This document shows positions 15,331-24,993 of a stretch of 53,081 nucleotides of DNA, piece by piece. The notes below the pieces were generated by a model. The model worked only from the letters and a program-made list of their open reading frames with translations, made no database searches and had not been told where the DNA came from. How positions within the stretch are numbered: position 1 is the stretch's first letter; every line of letters starts with the position of its first letter. The position numbers were made by a program, and so were the translations under genes. Source of the stretch: Glaciecola sp964643575 (GTDB taxonomy: Bacteria > Pseudomonadota > Gammaproteobacteria > Enterobacterales > Alteromonadaceae); the NCBI GenBank assembly GCA_964643575.1, contig CAZXTD010000006.1, forward strand, positions 1 through 53,081, read 5' to 3'.

Positions 15331-18063
15331 CTAGAGGATATAGCCATCACTTACATGCAAACATTCGCTCAAACACATAGGGTGGCCAATGGTAAAACCT
15401 TGGATACTGTCAACGCCCATAGATTCTAAAAGGCCGATGTGATCGTCAAACTCGACACCTTCAGCGGTTACCGATAGTGCAAACGATTCAGCTAAGGCAA
15501 TGATTGCTTTTATAATGCGCATATTGTCAAAATTAGTACCTAGTTCGTCCACAAATGACTTGTCAATTTTAAGTATATCAAAAGCATATTTTTGCAAGTA
15601 AGTCATTGATGAATAACCTGTCCCAAAATCATCAAGCGCTGTACGCACGCCTAGTTCTCGTAACGACGATAATACAATTGCCGCCTCTTCTGGCTCATTG
15701 ATAATCGTGGTTTCTGTGATTTCTACCACTAGCATACGCGGGTCAACATTGTATTGGTTGCAACATACTTTTATTTCATCTACAAAGGCTTTATTGACTA
15801 GTTGTTTTGCAGAGGCGTTTACTGACATATAAATATCACTCGAAAACTCTCCAGTCGCCGATAATATGCTTAACTGCAAACATGCCTGATGTAACACCCA
15901 CTTACCCACATCAACTATAAGACCTGTCTCTTCCAACAAAGGAATAAAATCGGTAGGCAAAATCATCTTGTCGTCAAAACCTCTAAACCGCAGAAGTGCT
16001 TCTACGCCCCTGACTTTGCGAGTTTGAGCACAAACGATTGGCTGAAACAACAACTCAAACCGACTATTTTCTATGCCTTGTTTTAACGCAACCAGCAGCT
16101 CACCTTTAAGCTTAGCTTTTACTTGTAATTGCGAATCATAAAAGCGATAAGTATTTTTACCGTCGTCTTTGGCTAAATATAAGGCCGTATCGGCTTGTTT
16201 CATTAACTCTTTTGCGTTAGATGAATTAGCGTTACCCACAGCTATACCAACACTCGCCGACAAGCTAACGTTTTGATCGCTGATTACAAACGGCTTAGCC
16301 AGCGACTTCACAATACGCCTAGCAATAGTATCAACCATAAAACGTCTATTCGACGGCCCAAGCAAGATAACAAACTCATCGCCGCCAAAACGCGCAACGA
16401 TGTCTTCGTCTTCAAGTTGTTTTTTAAGGCGAGAGGCAACTTCTTTTAGCACGTCATCGCCATTGTGATGCCCGTATGTATCATTAACATATTTGAAACC
16501 ATCTAAATCAAGAAACATCAACGCGATGCTATTGCCGCTATCAACCGAGGCATTAAAGGCCCGCTGCAGCCGTCCAGACATAGCTTGACGGTTACTTAAG
16601 CCCGTTAACTGGTCAGTTTCGGAGAGGGCTTTTAAGTGCGACTCGTAATTACGCTGCTCAGTAATGTCACTTGCGGCACCTACAAAGCCATAGACTTTTT
16701 GTGCCTCGTCATAAATAGGCTTGGCCTGGAAATCAACCCACTTTATTTTGCCGCAAGGCGAAACTAAACGTAGCACTTTCCTAAAACCTTGCTCAAACGA
16801 AACGCATATATAAAGGTCCTCAAGCAACGAGCTTAAGTCATCGTTATGAACTCCTGCAATCCAGCCGCGCGCTTTACAAGATTTTGCATCCATTCCAGTG
16901 AATTCTGCCCATTTTTCATTGGCAAACTCACAGAACCAATCGAGTCGAATGCGCACGATGCCAATAGGCAAGGTGTTTTCAATAGCGTTTGTTTTAAGCT
17001 CGTGATTACGCTTTATTTGACCATTGAGCTGCAGACCCGAAAGATCCTGCAACTGAATTGCCGTATATTGTCTAATTCGCGAGGTATTGCTACCCGATCT
17101 TTTTGACTCATCATTGGATATATGCGAGTACCTAAATACCGACAAGTTTATATGGCATGTCGACCCATCTGTTCTCACTAGCTCTTGGTTTTGCCACAAG
17201 TAGAGGCCTTTGCGTGTTTGGTCGGCTTTATAACTGTCGGGTTGTTTAGACCATTGAAATAAGTCTGAGTAGTTTGGCAGAATTTCAAATATAGATGTGC
17301 CATTGAAACTTTCTACTCGTTCATATTCTCCTTCTGTTTTACCGTTGACAATATCAACAGCAGAAGGGTTACTGATGATGATCGTGTTGTTTTCGACGAT
17401 CAGCACGCCGCTTGGTGAAAAGGCAAGCATATTGTTTAGAAAATCGTTTTCACTGAGTTGCGTGTTGAGCGAACTTAAGCCAAATTCGCTCTTGTAGCAG
17501 CTTTGAATGGCGCACATTACTGACCCAACAAGAGGCGTTATACGCGATAGTAAGTTATCTTCAAAAGCGCCTTCGCATTTGCCAAGAATAATAATGCCTC
17601 TGACTTGATCAGCAACCACAACAGGAAAGAAAGCAGACGAACAAAGTTCATTATGCGGGCCAAACATTTGGCTATACATCTGTGGGCAATTATTGTTGTA
17701 TACACGAGGCCTAAAAATATAGCGTTCGTTTAAGTGCCATTGTTCACAAACATTAACGACGTTTGATTTTTTATTGGAAAAACGTGAAGTAAAAACAGCT
17801 GTGGCCGCGCTTTCATTATGCAGTAGGCTTAACTTGGCGTCGTCTAATTTCCAACATATCGCATAATCTGCGTTGGATATTGTTTCAATTTCAGTCAGTG
17901 CTGTAGCAAAAACGTTATCAATTGCCGAGGGGTCAAAAAAGTGTGCTTGTACCTTTTGAATTGCTGCCCTAACAGCTTGATCAGAACGGCGATTGGTAAA
18001 AGTAGTATCGTCTTCAGTTTTTAAACATGAGGCTTTTGCTTGCTGATCGTTTAAATTTTGCAT
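15331..18063 (-). CDS. GAF-PAS-PAS-GGDEF-EAL cyclic-di-GMP signalling protein
   Basis: This large cytoplasmic protein (910 aa, no membrane segment) joins sensory and c-di-GMP domains: a GAF-like domain at about 35-190, a PAS at 208-345, a second PAS with PAC at 360-470 (ending GAASDITEQRNYE), GGDEF at 480-640 and EAL at 655-905. The cyclase loop GGDEF (560-564) is intact, but no RxxD inhibitory site precedes it. The phosphodiesterase residues are all present: Glu688 of EAL, Asn749, Glu781, Asp811-Asp812 in DDFGTGYSS, Lys832, Glu868 and Gln888. Either activity is possible; degradation of c-di-GMP is well supported. It stands alone. Confidence 0.93.
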   Translation of the reverse strand: MQNLNDQQAKASCLKTEDDTTFTNRRSDQAVRAAIQKVQAHFFDPSAIDNVFATALTEIETISNADYAICWKLDDAKLSLLHNESAATAVFTSRFSNKKSNVVNVCEQWHLNERYIFRPRVYNNNCPQMYSQMFGPHNELCSSAFFPVVVADQVRGIIILGKCEGAFEDNLLSRITPLVGSVMCAIQSCYKSEFGLSSLNTQLSENDFLNNMLAFSPSGVLIVENNTIIISNPSAVDIVNGKTEGEYERVESFNGTSIFEILPNYSDLFQWSKQPDSYKADQTRKGLYLWQNQELVRTDGSTCHINLSVFRYSHISNDESKRSGSNTSRIRQYTAIQLQDLSGLQLNGQIKRNHELKTNAIENTLPIGIVRIRLDWFCEFANEKWAEFTGMDAKSCKARGWIAGVHNDDLSSLLEDLYICVSFEQGFRKVLRLVSPCGKIKWVDFQAKPIYDEAQKVYGFVGAASDITEQRNYESHLKALSETDQLTGLSNRQAMSGRLQRAFNASVDSGNSIALMFLDLDGFKYVNDTYGHHNGDDVLKEVASRLKKQLEDEDIVARFGGDEFVILLGPSNRRFMVDTIARRIVKSLAKPFVISDQNVSLSASVGIAVGNANSSNAKELMKQADTALYLAKDDGKNTYRFYDSQLQVKAKLKGELLVALKQGIENSRFELLFQPIVCAQTRKVRGVEALLRFRGFDDKMILPTDFIPLLEETGLIVDVGKWVLHQACLQLSILSATGEFSSDIYMSVNASAKQLVNKAFVDEIKVCCNQYNVDPRMLVVEITETTIINEPEEAAIVLSSLRELGVRTALDDFGTGYSSMTYLQKYAFDILKIDKSFVDELGTNFDNMRIIKAIIALAESFALSVTAEGVEFDDHIGLLESMGVDSIQGFTIGHPMCLSECLHVSDGYIL

Positions 18064-18399
18064 AAATTTCTCACAGGTGTCGCTTTACAAATAAAGGGTT
18101 GTTTGTAGTAAAACGCCGTTGGTCCTGTCGACACATTAAAAAACCGTCTACTCGCTCTTTAAGAGCTGGTCCAATATATATAGACCAAGATTGGCCATAT
18201 TGCCTATTTTATGTCACCAAAAAGCAACATAATGATAAAAAACGACAACTAAAATAGACTTAAGTTTAGTTTAGCGGACTTTAATTAGGCTATTCTCGTT
18301 CTTCTACTTCTCAATTTACTGGCCAATCCCTTTTTCATAGACATGCGTACAAAAGTAACAATTTGAAATTCAGCAAAACAACATGAGCACACAAAGCAT
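18064..18399. other. Intergenic stretch without a recognised gene
   Basis: These 336 bp separate the divergent EAL-protein and msrB genes and should hold both promoters. Apart from a short palindrome (GCTCTTTAAGAGC near 18155) I see no ORF, RNA gene or repeat. Confidence 0.5.
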
Positions 18400-18846
18400 A
18401 TGAGCCAATACAAAAAATCAGACGAAGCAATTGCTGCACTTAGCCCAGAGCAATATAAAGTGACTCAACAAAACGGCACTGAATATCCCGGAACGGGCGA
18501 GCTCCTTAACAACAAAGAGGTGGGCATATATGTTGATATTGTGTCGGGAGAACCTTTGTTTGCATCCTCGGCAAAATATGATTCTGGCTGCGGTTGGCCA
18601 AGCTTTACAAAACCGATTGAGCCAGTAAACGTGCAAGAGATTACCGATAACAGTTTAGGCATGACCCGAACAGAAGTGCGCTCGACCCATGGCGATAGTC
18701 ATCTTGGGCATGTTTTTCCGGATGGGCCTGCCGACCAAGGTGGTTTGCGCTATTGTATCAATTCAGCGTCGTTGCGCTTTGTCGCTAAAGCCGATATGCA
18801 AGCGCAAGGTTATGCTGATTATATTGACCAAGTCGAAGAGGATTGA
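18400..18846 (+). CDS. msrB: Peptide-methionine (R)-S-oxide reductase, zinc-less type
   Basis: MsrB reduces R-methionine sulfoxide in oxidised proteins. The catalytic cysteine is Cys119 in RYCINSASLRF and the probable resolving cysteine is Cys64 in SGCGWPSF; HLGHVFPDGP is conserved. The two CxxC pairs that bind structural zinc in E. coli MsrB are absent: the first region reads YVDIVSGEPLF and the second RSTHGDSHLGH. This is the zinc-less subtype seen in the MsrB domain of Neisseria PilB. At 148 residues it is full length and has no signal peptide, so it is likely cytoplasmic. Confidence 0.96.
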   Translation: MSQYKKSDEAIAALSPEQYKVTQQNGTEYPGTGELLNNKEVGIYVDIVSGEPLFASSAKYDSGCGWPSFTKPIEPVNVQEITDNSLGMTRTEVRSTHGDSHLGHVFPDGPADQGGLRYCINSASLRFVAKADMQAQGYADYIDQVEED

Positions 18847-18874
18847 ATAGAGGAAGGCAAAACCTTTCTCTATT
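18846..18874. terminator. Hairpin overlapping both convergent stop codons
   Basis: AATAGAGGAAGG pairs with CCTTTCTCTATT (one G-T pair) around a 5-base loop. The stem covers the msrB stop and the stop of the DUF3300 gene, so one structure could serve both genes. There is no long T tract on either side, so efficiency is uncertain. Confidence 0.5.
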
Positions 18875-20117
18875 TGCTCCGTTTACGCTCTTTAACACTC
18901 GATTGCTTGCGCACTTTTGTGCGTGCAGCCTTGTGCACAACTGCCGACTTATTTTGCTTACTTTTAATGAGATTACGATTAACCGTTTTGTTTTTATTAC
19001 GTACCACGCCGTGCCGACTGCTTTTATTTATGTGAGATTTTTCTGTCGGCTTTAACTGTCTTTGCACCGGTTTTTGTTGCTGCGAATAATGACGCGTTTT
19101 TTGATGCTTCACGTTAACATGCGCTGACTTTATTCTGCTTTTTAATTGTTGATGATTTCGGTACGTTTTATATGTGTAGCCATCACGATTACCGTGACGA
19201 GTGTGACGCAATTGTTTATGAGCAAACTTGTGTGAGGCATAAGCCACACCGCGGCGGTGACGCACATTATGTTTCCAGCGTTTGGCACCATGACTATTTG
19301 TAATGCGATGGTGTGAACGCGGCTCTGAACGATAGAAGCGAGCCTTTCTATGATGAGACACTACCAAGTGTCTTTTATGCCAACTAAAGCCGCTAAAGAA
19401 GTAGTTAAAATTAATATCAATTGGGGCACCCCAATGGAAGTGAGCCGACACATTGACCGGAAAATGCCTTGACGCATAAGAGCGGTGAGTCCAGTGAATC
19501 GGCGGATATCGATGCCAGCGCCAGTTGCCGTAAACGACCCGAGTATCATAATAAGGGACATACACAATACTTTGATGCTTGGGCTCAATAATAATCTGTT
19601 GGTGTTGTTTAACAACCCGCATATGCGGCATATTATTGAGTGAATTAGCCTTTTCAGCTTCGACTCGCAAAGCTTGTATAGTATTTAGTACAAGTACTTC
19701 GTCTGTTAAAAATGCGTCGCCGACTGTTTGAGTCCAGTTAAGGTCTTCATTCAAGTTTGCTAATACATTTTCGAAAGCCACCAGTGCGGTAACGCTTGGG
19801 TCCCAACCTTCTTTTTCGGCTTTTTCCACCGCATCAGCTGCACTAAGGTGGTTATTTTCTTGTCGCCATCGATACGCTTGCACTACCTCCAGCGGATAAG
19901 TAGATGCAATCATAATATGACTGAGTAAACTGTCTGGGTACAAAGCAATAGGCGCAAGTAACTGCGCTAACTCTGCTTGTGAAAGCTGCGAGGCTCCATT
20001 TTGATATTGCTGATTGTCGCTATAGCTCGACGCTACAGCAGGATAAAGCGTTAAGCTTAAAAACCCCAAAAAACAAACTGTCAGCCTGCTTGAAACTACT
20101 CTTTTTATGCGATTCAT
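18870..20117 (-). CDS. DUF3300 domain envelope protein with a very basic C-terminal tail
   Basis: The protein (415 aa from the chosen start) has a signal peptide (residues 1-29, cleavage near AVAS) and then a DUF3300 domain: LAQLLAPIALYPDSLLSHIM (52-71), STYPLEVVQAYRW and the YVPYYDTRVVYGNW region to about residue 200. From about residue 245 the sequence is low in acidic residues and packed with His, Arg, Lys and Ser, giving a strongly cationic tail of about 170 residues. The function of DUF3300 is unknown; the tail could bind nucleic acid, LPS or anionic polysaccharide. The ATG at 20117 has TGGAGTG just upstream and begins the signal peptide; the longer frame from 20156 is unlikely. Confidence 0.85.
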   Translation of the reverse strand: MNRIKRVVSSRLTVCFLGFLSLTLYPAVASSYSDNQQYQNGASQLSQAELAQLLAPIALYPDSLLSHIMIASTYPLEVVQAYRWRQENNHLSAADAVEKAEKEGWDPSVTALVAFENVLANLNEDLNWTQTVGDAFLTDEVLVLNTIQALRVEAEKANSLNNMPHMRVVKQHQQIIIEPKHQSIVYVPYYDTRVVYGNWRWHRYPPIHWTHRSYASRHFPVNVSAHFHWGAPIDINFNYFFSGFSWHKRHLVVSHHRKARFYRSEPRSHHRITNSHGAKRWKHNVRHRRGVAYASHKFAHKQLRHTRHGNRDGYTYKTYRNHQQLKSRIKSAHVNVKHQKTRHYSQQQKPVQRQLKPTEKSHINKSSRHGVVRNKNKTVNRNLIKSKQNKSAVVHKAARTKVRKQSSVKERKRSK

Positions 20118-20186
20118 AGTCACTCCAAATGTTATGAGTAATGTTGATGTTTGCATAATAAAAGAGTGAACATGAACGTAAGCTGA

Positions 20187-21629
20187 CTACTTGTTAAATA
20201 TCAGCAAGAATTTTGCACCTCCAAGCGTGTCGGATTGTGAAATGGCAATATCACCCTGATAACTTTGCACCAAGTCGCGCACTATTGCTAAGCCAATGCC
20301 GTGCCCTTTATCGTAGGAATCTGCGCGTTTACCTCGCTCTAGAATAACTGACTTAACGGCATCAGGCACACCGTTGCCGTCATCTTCAACCTCGATGTGT
20401 AAGGCGTTTTGATGATCAACTACCGACAATAAAACCTGACTTTTTGCCGCCTTAGATGCGTTATCAAGCAAATTGCCTAGTATTTCTGTTAAGTCGATTT
20501 CATCCCCTTTAAATATAGATGTTGGGAGCGGCTTTTGCGCATAACTAATGTTAATTTTTGGATAAATTTTTGGTAGGGTTCGCAACAGTTTGTCGGTAAT
20601 GGGAGCAAGCGGCACGCCAACATGCCAGGCGGTGTTTCCAGCGCTTTGTGCACGCTTTAATTGGTGACTAATAATGCGGTTAATCAGCCTAATCTGCTCG
20701 GCAGAAGACTCACTTAAATCATGCTGGCTTTGTACCACAGCTAAAGGCGTTTTTAGGCTATGAGCTAAGTCTGACAATGCATTACGGTATCGTACTCGCT
20801 GGCCTTGTTCACTTGTTAAAAGCGCATTTAACTGCTTAGCGACTGCATTTAATTCGTCAGGAAACGACTGTGGGAGTTGCTCGGCTTGACCCTTTTCAAC
20901 GGCGCTAAGCTCTTTTGTAAAGCGCGCAAGGGGTCGCAATGTCCAAGCTAGCCAAAAAAGTTGGATGACCACTAGCACGCCCATCAATACAAATAACCAA
21001 AGCCAAAGCTGCCGGTTAAAGGCCTCTTGCTGTTCGCTAATACCCTGCATATCTTTAATAATATGAAGGGTAATGATAGGCGAACGCTTTACTGCTGTTG
21101 CACTGCCATTGTCTTTTTCATCACGCAAATCAAACCGAACACTATAGCTATAAATAAAGTGAGGTGAACCATTAATCGTCACTTGAGAAAATTGTCCACT
21201 TCCGAGCGCCGGTGCAGGTAAGCTAGCATCCAGCTCTGCACCTAAAAAAGAGTTCGAAAACCACAGTATATTAGTACCTTCTCTAGGTGCTTGAGTTGAG
21301 GCATCGCTGCCGCCATCTTTGCCGAGAAGGGAAGACTCTGAAATTAGCGCATACAAACCTGAGTTAATCACATTGAATTGGTTTTCGAGCAGTACTTCAG
21401 GCATAAAAAGCTCCCCACCATCAAACTCGGTAACGGCCAATACGGCATAAAAATAAGCATTAAGCTGCGCCTGCAAATTCGCTTTAACTTGCTCTGCAAA
21501 GGCTTTATTGAGCGCCAGGCCAATTGTTGGAAGTACAATTAAGACAATCACCAAGGCACTAATGATGAGTCGGGCTCTAAGCGAATTAAAGGGGTGCGAA
21601 CTAAAGGGCAATCGCCACTTGTGCGTCAT
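20187..21629 (-). CDS. Sensor histidine kinase (PhoQ-like)
   Basis: This is a 480-residue inner-membrane kinase: TM1 at about 20-42, a periplasmic sensor of about 165 residues, TM2 at 207-228, HAMP, then HisKA with phospho-acceptor His290 in LSDLAHSLKTPLAV. The ATPase domain follows with EILGNLLDNASKAAK (N box), DDGNGVPD (G1) and KGHGIGLAIV (G2). The overall plan matches PhoQ-type kinases. Its start overlaps the stop of the upstream response regulator by 4 bp (ATGA), showing translational coupling. The stimulus is not evident; members of this group often respond to divalent cations or cationic peptides. Confidence 0.92.
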   Translation of the reverse strand: MTHKWRLPFSSHPFNSLRARLIISALVIVLIVLPTIGLALNKAFAEQVKANLQAQLNAYFYAVLAVTEFDGGELFMPEVLLENQFNVINSGLYALISESSLLGKDGGSDASTQAPREGTNILWFSNSFLGAELDASLPAPALGSGQFSQVTINGSPHFIYSYSVRFDLRDEKDNGSATAVKRSPIITLHIIKDMQGISEQQEAFNRQLWLWLFVLMGVLVVIQLFWLAWTLRPLARFTKELSAVEKGQAEQLPQSFPDELNAVAKQLNALLTSEQGQRVRYRNALSDLAHSLKTPLAVVQSQHDLSESSAEQIRLINRIISHQLKRAQSAGNTAWHVGVPLAPITDKLLRTLPKIYPKINISYAQKPLPTSIFKGDEIDLTEILGNLLDNASKAAKSQVLLSVVDHQNALHIEVEDDGNGVPDAVKSVILERGKRADSYDKGHGIGLAIVRDLVQSYQGDIAISQSDTLGGAKFLLIFNK

Positions 21630-22306
21630 TCGCTCTCCAATCTTTTTATTTTATAGCCTTGCCCACGTAAAGTTTCTATCAGACCGTACTGGCCTTGTGG
21701 GTCTAACTTTTTGCGCAAGCGCCTAATAAACACCTCAATCACATTAGAATCGAGGTCAAAATCTTGGTCATAAATATGCTCTATTAGCACACTTTTAGAC
21801 TTCACTTCGTCGATGTGCAGCATCATGTATTCAAACAGTTTGTATTCAGACCCACTCAACTTAACTGCCCTTCCTGCAATCGAAATATCGTGCGTGCTTG
21901 TATTTAAAAGCAATGGGCCATTTTCGATAATTGGACTTGCCTTACCCGCAGAGCGCCTAATAAGTGCGTTAAGCCTTGCAACAAGCTCTTGCGGATGAAA
22001 GGGTTTTGTTAGGTAATCGTCGGCGCCAGCATCTAAACCTTCAACTTTGTCTTGCCAATCGTCGCGTGCCGTGAGGATTAATATAGGGAAGTCTTTACCC
22101 TGGGCCCGCAATCGGGAAATCACTTCAATGCCATCTAACTTTGGCAAACCTAAGTCGACGATAGCCGCATCGTAGGTGTATTCATACCCTTGAAAAAGGC
22201 CTTCTTCACCGTCGCTAGCCGCGTCTATTGTGTAATTAGCATCAAGTAAATGCTGTTTTAAATTGGCTTGTAGCGCAAGGTCATCTTCTATCAGCAATAA
22301 ACGCAT
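21626..22306 (-). CDS. OmpR/PhoB-family response regulator (PhoP-like)
   Basis: This is a 226-residue transcription factor: receiver domain 1-115 with acidic pocket IEDD, phospho-acceptor Asp51 in IVDLGLPKLDG, and Lys in YLTKPF; then a winged-helix DNA-binding domain from about 130 to 222 (SGSEYKLFEYM, DSNVIEVFIRRLRKKL, ETLRGQGYKI). It is followed by its kinase with a 4-bp overlap and preceded 45 bp upstream by a PepSY protein. AAGGA lies at the proper distance before the ATG. Confidence 0.95.
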   Translation of the reverse strand: MRLLLIEDDLALQANLKQHLLDANYTIDAASDGEEGLFQGYEYTYDAAIVDLGLPKLDGIEVISRLRAQGKDFPILILTARDDWQDKVEGLDAGADDYLTKPFHPQELVARLNALIRRSAGKASPIIENGPLLLNTSTHDISIAGRAVKLSGSEYKLFEYMMLHIDEVKSKSVLIEHIYDQDFDLDSNVIEVFIRRLRKKLDPQGQYGLIETLRGQGYKIKRLESE

Positions 22307-22351
22307 GGTGAGTCCTTGATTATTTGTTAGGGCTAGTTTTTCAAGACAAAC

Positions 22352-22681
22352 TTAGCGCCTTCTCATTTTTCCTGTCTTAGCGTCAACAAACACATAATAT
22401 ACGGTGCCATCTCCACTAAGAAGCTTTGCCTGATAACCCTTTCTTCCATTTAGTTCTATTGCATTCACGCTGAGCATTTTACCGCTAAACTGCGCTTTAA
22501 CCATAGCAATTGCCTGCTTTCGGCTTGTCACTTTTGCACCTTGTTGACGATAAGCAAACGCCGTCGTGAACTTGCTGGTTTGCATTGCTGCTTGCACACC
22601 TGCACTGCTGCTATGTGCACTAAAGGCAGGCGCAGAAATGAGTAAAGCAATTAACAACACAACAGCAAATTTATTCAACAA
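22352..22681 (-). CDS. Small exported PepSY-domain protein
   Basis: This 109-residue protein has a signal peptide (cleavage near AFSAHS, residue 22) and one PepSY domain: RKQAIAMVKAQFSGKML, then GRKGYQAKLLSGDGTVYYVFVDAKTGKMRR. PepSY domains are thought to inhibit peptidases or modulate periplasmic sensors. Its position as first gene of the two-component operon is common in gammaproteobacteria and suggests that it acts on, or is controlled by, the PhoQ-like sensor (inference). Confidence 0.85.
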   Translation of the reverse strand: MLNKFAVVLLIALLISAPAFSAHSSSAGVQAAMQTSKFTTAFAYRQQGAKVTSRKQAIAMVKAQFSGKMLSVNAIELNGRKGYQAKLLSGDGTVYYVFVDAKTGKMRRR

Positions 22682-22721
22682 GTGTTACCTCTATCAATAT
22701 CAACATTAAGCACTAATTACG

Positions 22722-22742
22722 TCACCCCGTCGAAGGACGGCG
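22722..22742. repeat. Small REP-like palindrome
   Basis: GTCACCCCGTCGAAGGACGG contains the stem CCGTC-GAAG-GACGG. The pattern GTCA...CC..C-GAAG-G resembles the palindrome at 52825-52842 read on the other strand, so both may be diverged members of one extragenic repeat family. Confidence 0.35.
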
Positions 22743-22981
22743 CCTTAAATACACAACCTTGTGAACAGTCTACCTTATTAGCTATAAAAACTTAACTAGG
22801 GTCTTTTTCAGTGCATGCAGATGCACTTTATTTATCAGCATGCTAATTATCCAATAGCGAAAATGAACGTTAGCTGAATGCTCTATTTAGGGTATCAAGT
22901 GTTTTAATAAACGTTCAGCTTCCATTCATTTGGGATGGTTTTTAATAGAGCCGTAAACCACAGATGAATTGGAGAAACACA

Positions 22982-23824
22982 ATGTTAAAGTATTTTGTAA
23001 TGGCCACAGCAATGGTAGTAGCCTCCTCATTCGCTATAGCAACTACTGAGACTGAAGATAGTACTAGCACTCGGTCAACTACCGTAGACTATAGCAAAAC
23101 CGGCCCAAAACCCGCTGCCAGCCAATACGCACCAGTATTGAACGAAGCGCAAAAAGCAAGCTTGGAAGTCTTAAACTCTGGTGACGTAAAGGCTATTGCA
23201 ATAAAAACGCGTGAGCAAATTATTGAAGAGCATAAATTAGCAGCAAAAAATCAAAACAATCAGGCAAGCGGCATCAGTAAGAGTAATCAATATCAGACCC
23301 AAGCTAGCCCTTATATTAGTTTTGATATTTACGATGCAAGTACTCGCTTACTAGAAGACGAGGATTACGACGGTTATTTTCAAACCTTCAGCGTAAGCTT
23401 TGATGCCGATATTATTAGCGATTACAGTAACCAACGCGCCCGCGTTTTTGCCGACTTATACTTAAGCAGAGATGGCGGACCATGGGAGCACTATTACACC
23501 ACCGACGCCTTTACAATTTATGACGATAGCAGCGATGACGAATTTGAAGTGCTTACTACCCTCGATTTAGGCTTTAGAACCGACAGATATGATGTACTCA
23601 TAGATTTGTATGAAGTTGGCTACAGCGATATTGTCGCCACCGTTAGCGGCGACGATATCAACAGTCTTTACGCGCTGCCGCTTGAAAGCGCCGATCGTGA
23701 CCAATATATACCGAACCACTATGATTCGAGCGTCACTTTAAGCGCGGGTAGTTTATCTTTGTATAGCTTATTTGCTTTAATAGCAGTGTGTCTAATAAGG
23801 TTCAAATCACAAAACGCTGATTAG
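22982..23824 (+). CDS. Choice-of-anchor H family surface protein
   Basis: The 280-residue protein has a signal peptide (MLKYFVMATAMVVASSFAIA), a linker, and a domain at about 105-245 recognisable as the choice-of-anchor H region (SFDIYDASTRLLEDEDYDGY, then DADIISDYSNQRARVFADLYLS). It ends in a hydrophobic stretch of about 15 residues followed by basic residues (SLYSLFALIAVCLIRFK), a C-terminal sorting signal of the GlyGly-CTERM/rhombosortase kind. It is probably exported and processed to the surface; the function is unknown. The start at 22982 is chosen because GGAGA lies just before it; the upstream in-frame ATG at 22964 would place that ribosome site inside the gene. Confidence 0.8.
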   Translation: MLKYFVMATAMVVASSFAIATTETEDSTSTRSTTVDYSKTGPKPAASQYAPVLNEAQKASLEVLNSGDVKAIAIKTREQIIEEHKLAAKNQNNQASGISKSNQYQTQASPYISFDIYDASTRLLEDEDYDGYFQTFSVSFDADIISDYSNQRARVFADLYLSRDGGPWEHYYTTDAFTIYDDSSDDEFEVLTTLDLGFRTDRYDVLIDLYEVGYSDIVATVSGDDINSLYALPLESADRDQYIPNHYDSSVTLSAGSLSLYSLFALIAVCLIRFKSQNAD

Positions 23825-23837
23825 GTGATATTTATGA

Positions 23838-24968
23838 TTATTTTGTCACCTGTAATTCACCTAATCGCACGCGGGCGGTTTCAAAGACTTTTTGGTCAAG
23901 GCCATAGGCTGTCATGACAATTTCGCTTTGCATAAGGTCTGTTTGATGCCAATGAATGTCGACAAGACCATAATGTGTGTCTCTGACCACATTGCCTTGC
24001 CTAAAACTATTGGCTTCATTGACTTCGCTAAAGGCTTGAGTAAGACCGCTGGAAGTGAAGTCCCACATAGGATAGGGTGTACTGTGACCTAATTGGCCCA
24101 CATCTTTTGAAATCTCCATTAAATGCCGGTCGCCACTCAATATTACAACACCATTCGCTTGGCTTGATTCGATGAGGTCATACAAGCGTTGTCTTTCATG
24201 AGGGAAATTACCCCACGCTTCCCAAGCGTGCTCATAGGCGACGACTTGAATAGAGCTTACCAGCAAACGCACATCGGCAGGTTGTTTAAGCTGCTGCTCT
24301 AACCATTTCCACTGTTGCTCACCGAGTATCGACTCTTGCTTGTTTGTCTGAGGAATATACGGGCCTTTGTTTATTGGACGCCCATTAGGGTTTTCAATAC
24401 GTGCGCCTAAATGAAAGCGGGTGTCGAGCATAATAATTTGCACTGCTCGGCCATCGTCAATTAACGTTTTAGCATGATAGACACCCAGTTGCTGACGTAT
24501 CGGATCGTTATCTGCAAAACCGAAAAAGTCGAGAAAAGCCTGCTGACTCTGATGCTTTAAAAAATAGTTTTTTCCCGCATCATTTGCCCCATAATCATGA
24601 TCGTCCCATGTTCCCATTAATAAGGGGACTTGTTCCCTGAATCCTGCAAACTCAGAAACTTTCGATAGTTCATTATATGCAGCTGCAAAACGTTCTGGTC
24701 TTGAGACGGGCTCATAGATGCGTTCGCCGTCAATCATTTCAATATCGGCATACATGTTGTCGCCGATAAACAAAAATGCATCCAGTTGATGCTTACCGAT
24801 ATCATCCCATATAGTCTGTGGTTTATGCTGCGAAGCACATGAGCCAAATGCAATAGATGTGGTTGTTACATGTTTGTCTATCGCGGCATTCACTGGCAAA
24901 GTAAATATTGCCATTAGCACTAGAAAAATACTGCCGACTTGCTTTTGACGCCTTAAATTAATTTTCAT
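23838..24968 (-). CDS. PhoD-like metallophosphatase, exported
   Basis: This 376-residue protein belongs to the PhoD-like alkaline phosphatase/phosphodiesterase family. Metal-ligand motifs are visible: FGSC (41-44), IGDNMYAD (68-75), TWDDHDYGAND (120-130) and later ILSGDRHLME. The N-terminus has a hydrophobic signal (VGSIFLVLMAIFTLPVNA, about 11-28), probably Sec type because no twin-arginine SRRxFLK motif is seen. It likely releases phosphate from phosphoesters in the periplasm. It converges with the choice-of-anchor H gene only 13 bp away. Confidence 0.88.
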   Translation of the reverse strand: MKINLRRQKQVGSIFLVLMAIFTLPVNAAIDKHVTTTSIAFGSCASQHKPQTIWDDIGKHQLDAFLFIGDNMYADIEMIDGERIYEPVSRPERFAAAYNELSKVSEFAGFREQVPLLMGTWDDHDYGANDAGKNYFLKHQSQQAFLDFFGFADNDPIRQQLGVYHAKTLIDDGRAVQIIMLDTRFHLGARIENPNGRPINKGPYIPQTNKQESILGEQQWKWLEQQLKQPADVRLLVSSIQVVAYEHAWEAWGNFPHERQRLYDLIESSQANGVVILSGDRHLMEISKDVGQLGHSTPYPMWDFTSSGLTQAFSEVNEANSFRQGNVVRDTHYGLVDIHWHQTDLMQSEIVMTAYGLDQKVFETARVRLGELQVTK

Positions 24969-24993
24969 CTTTTGCCTTTGACAAATTCATTCA

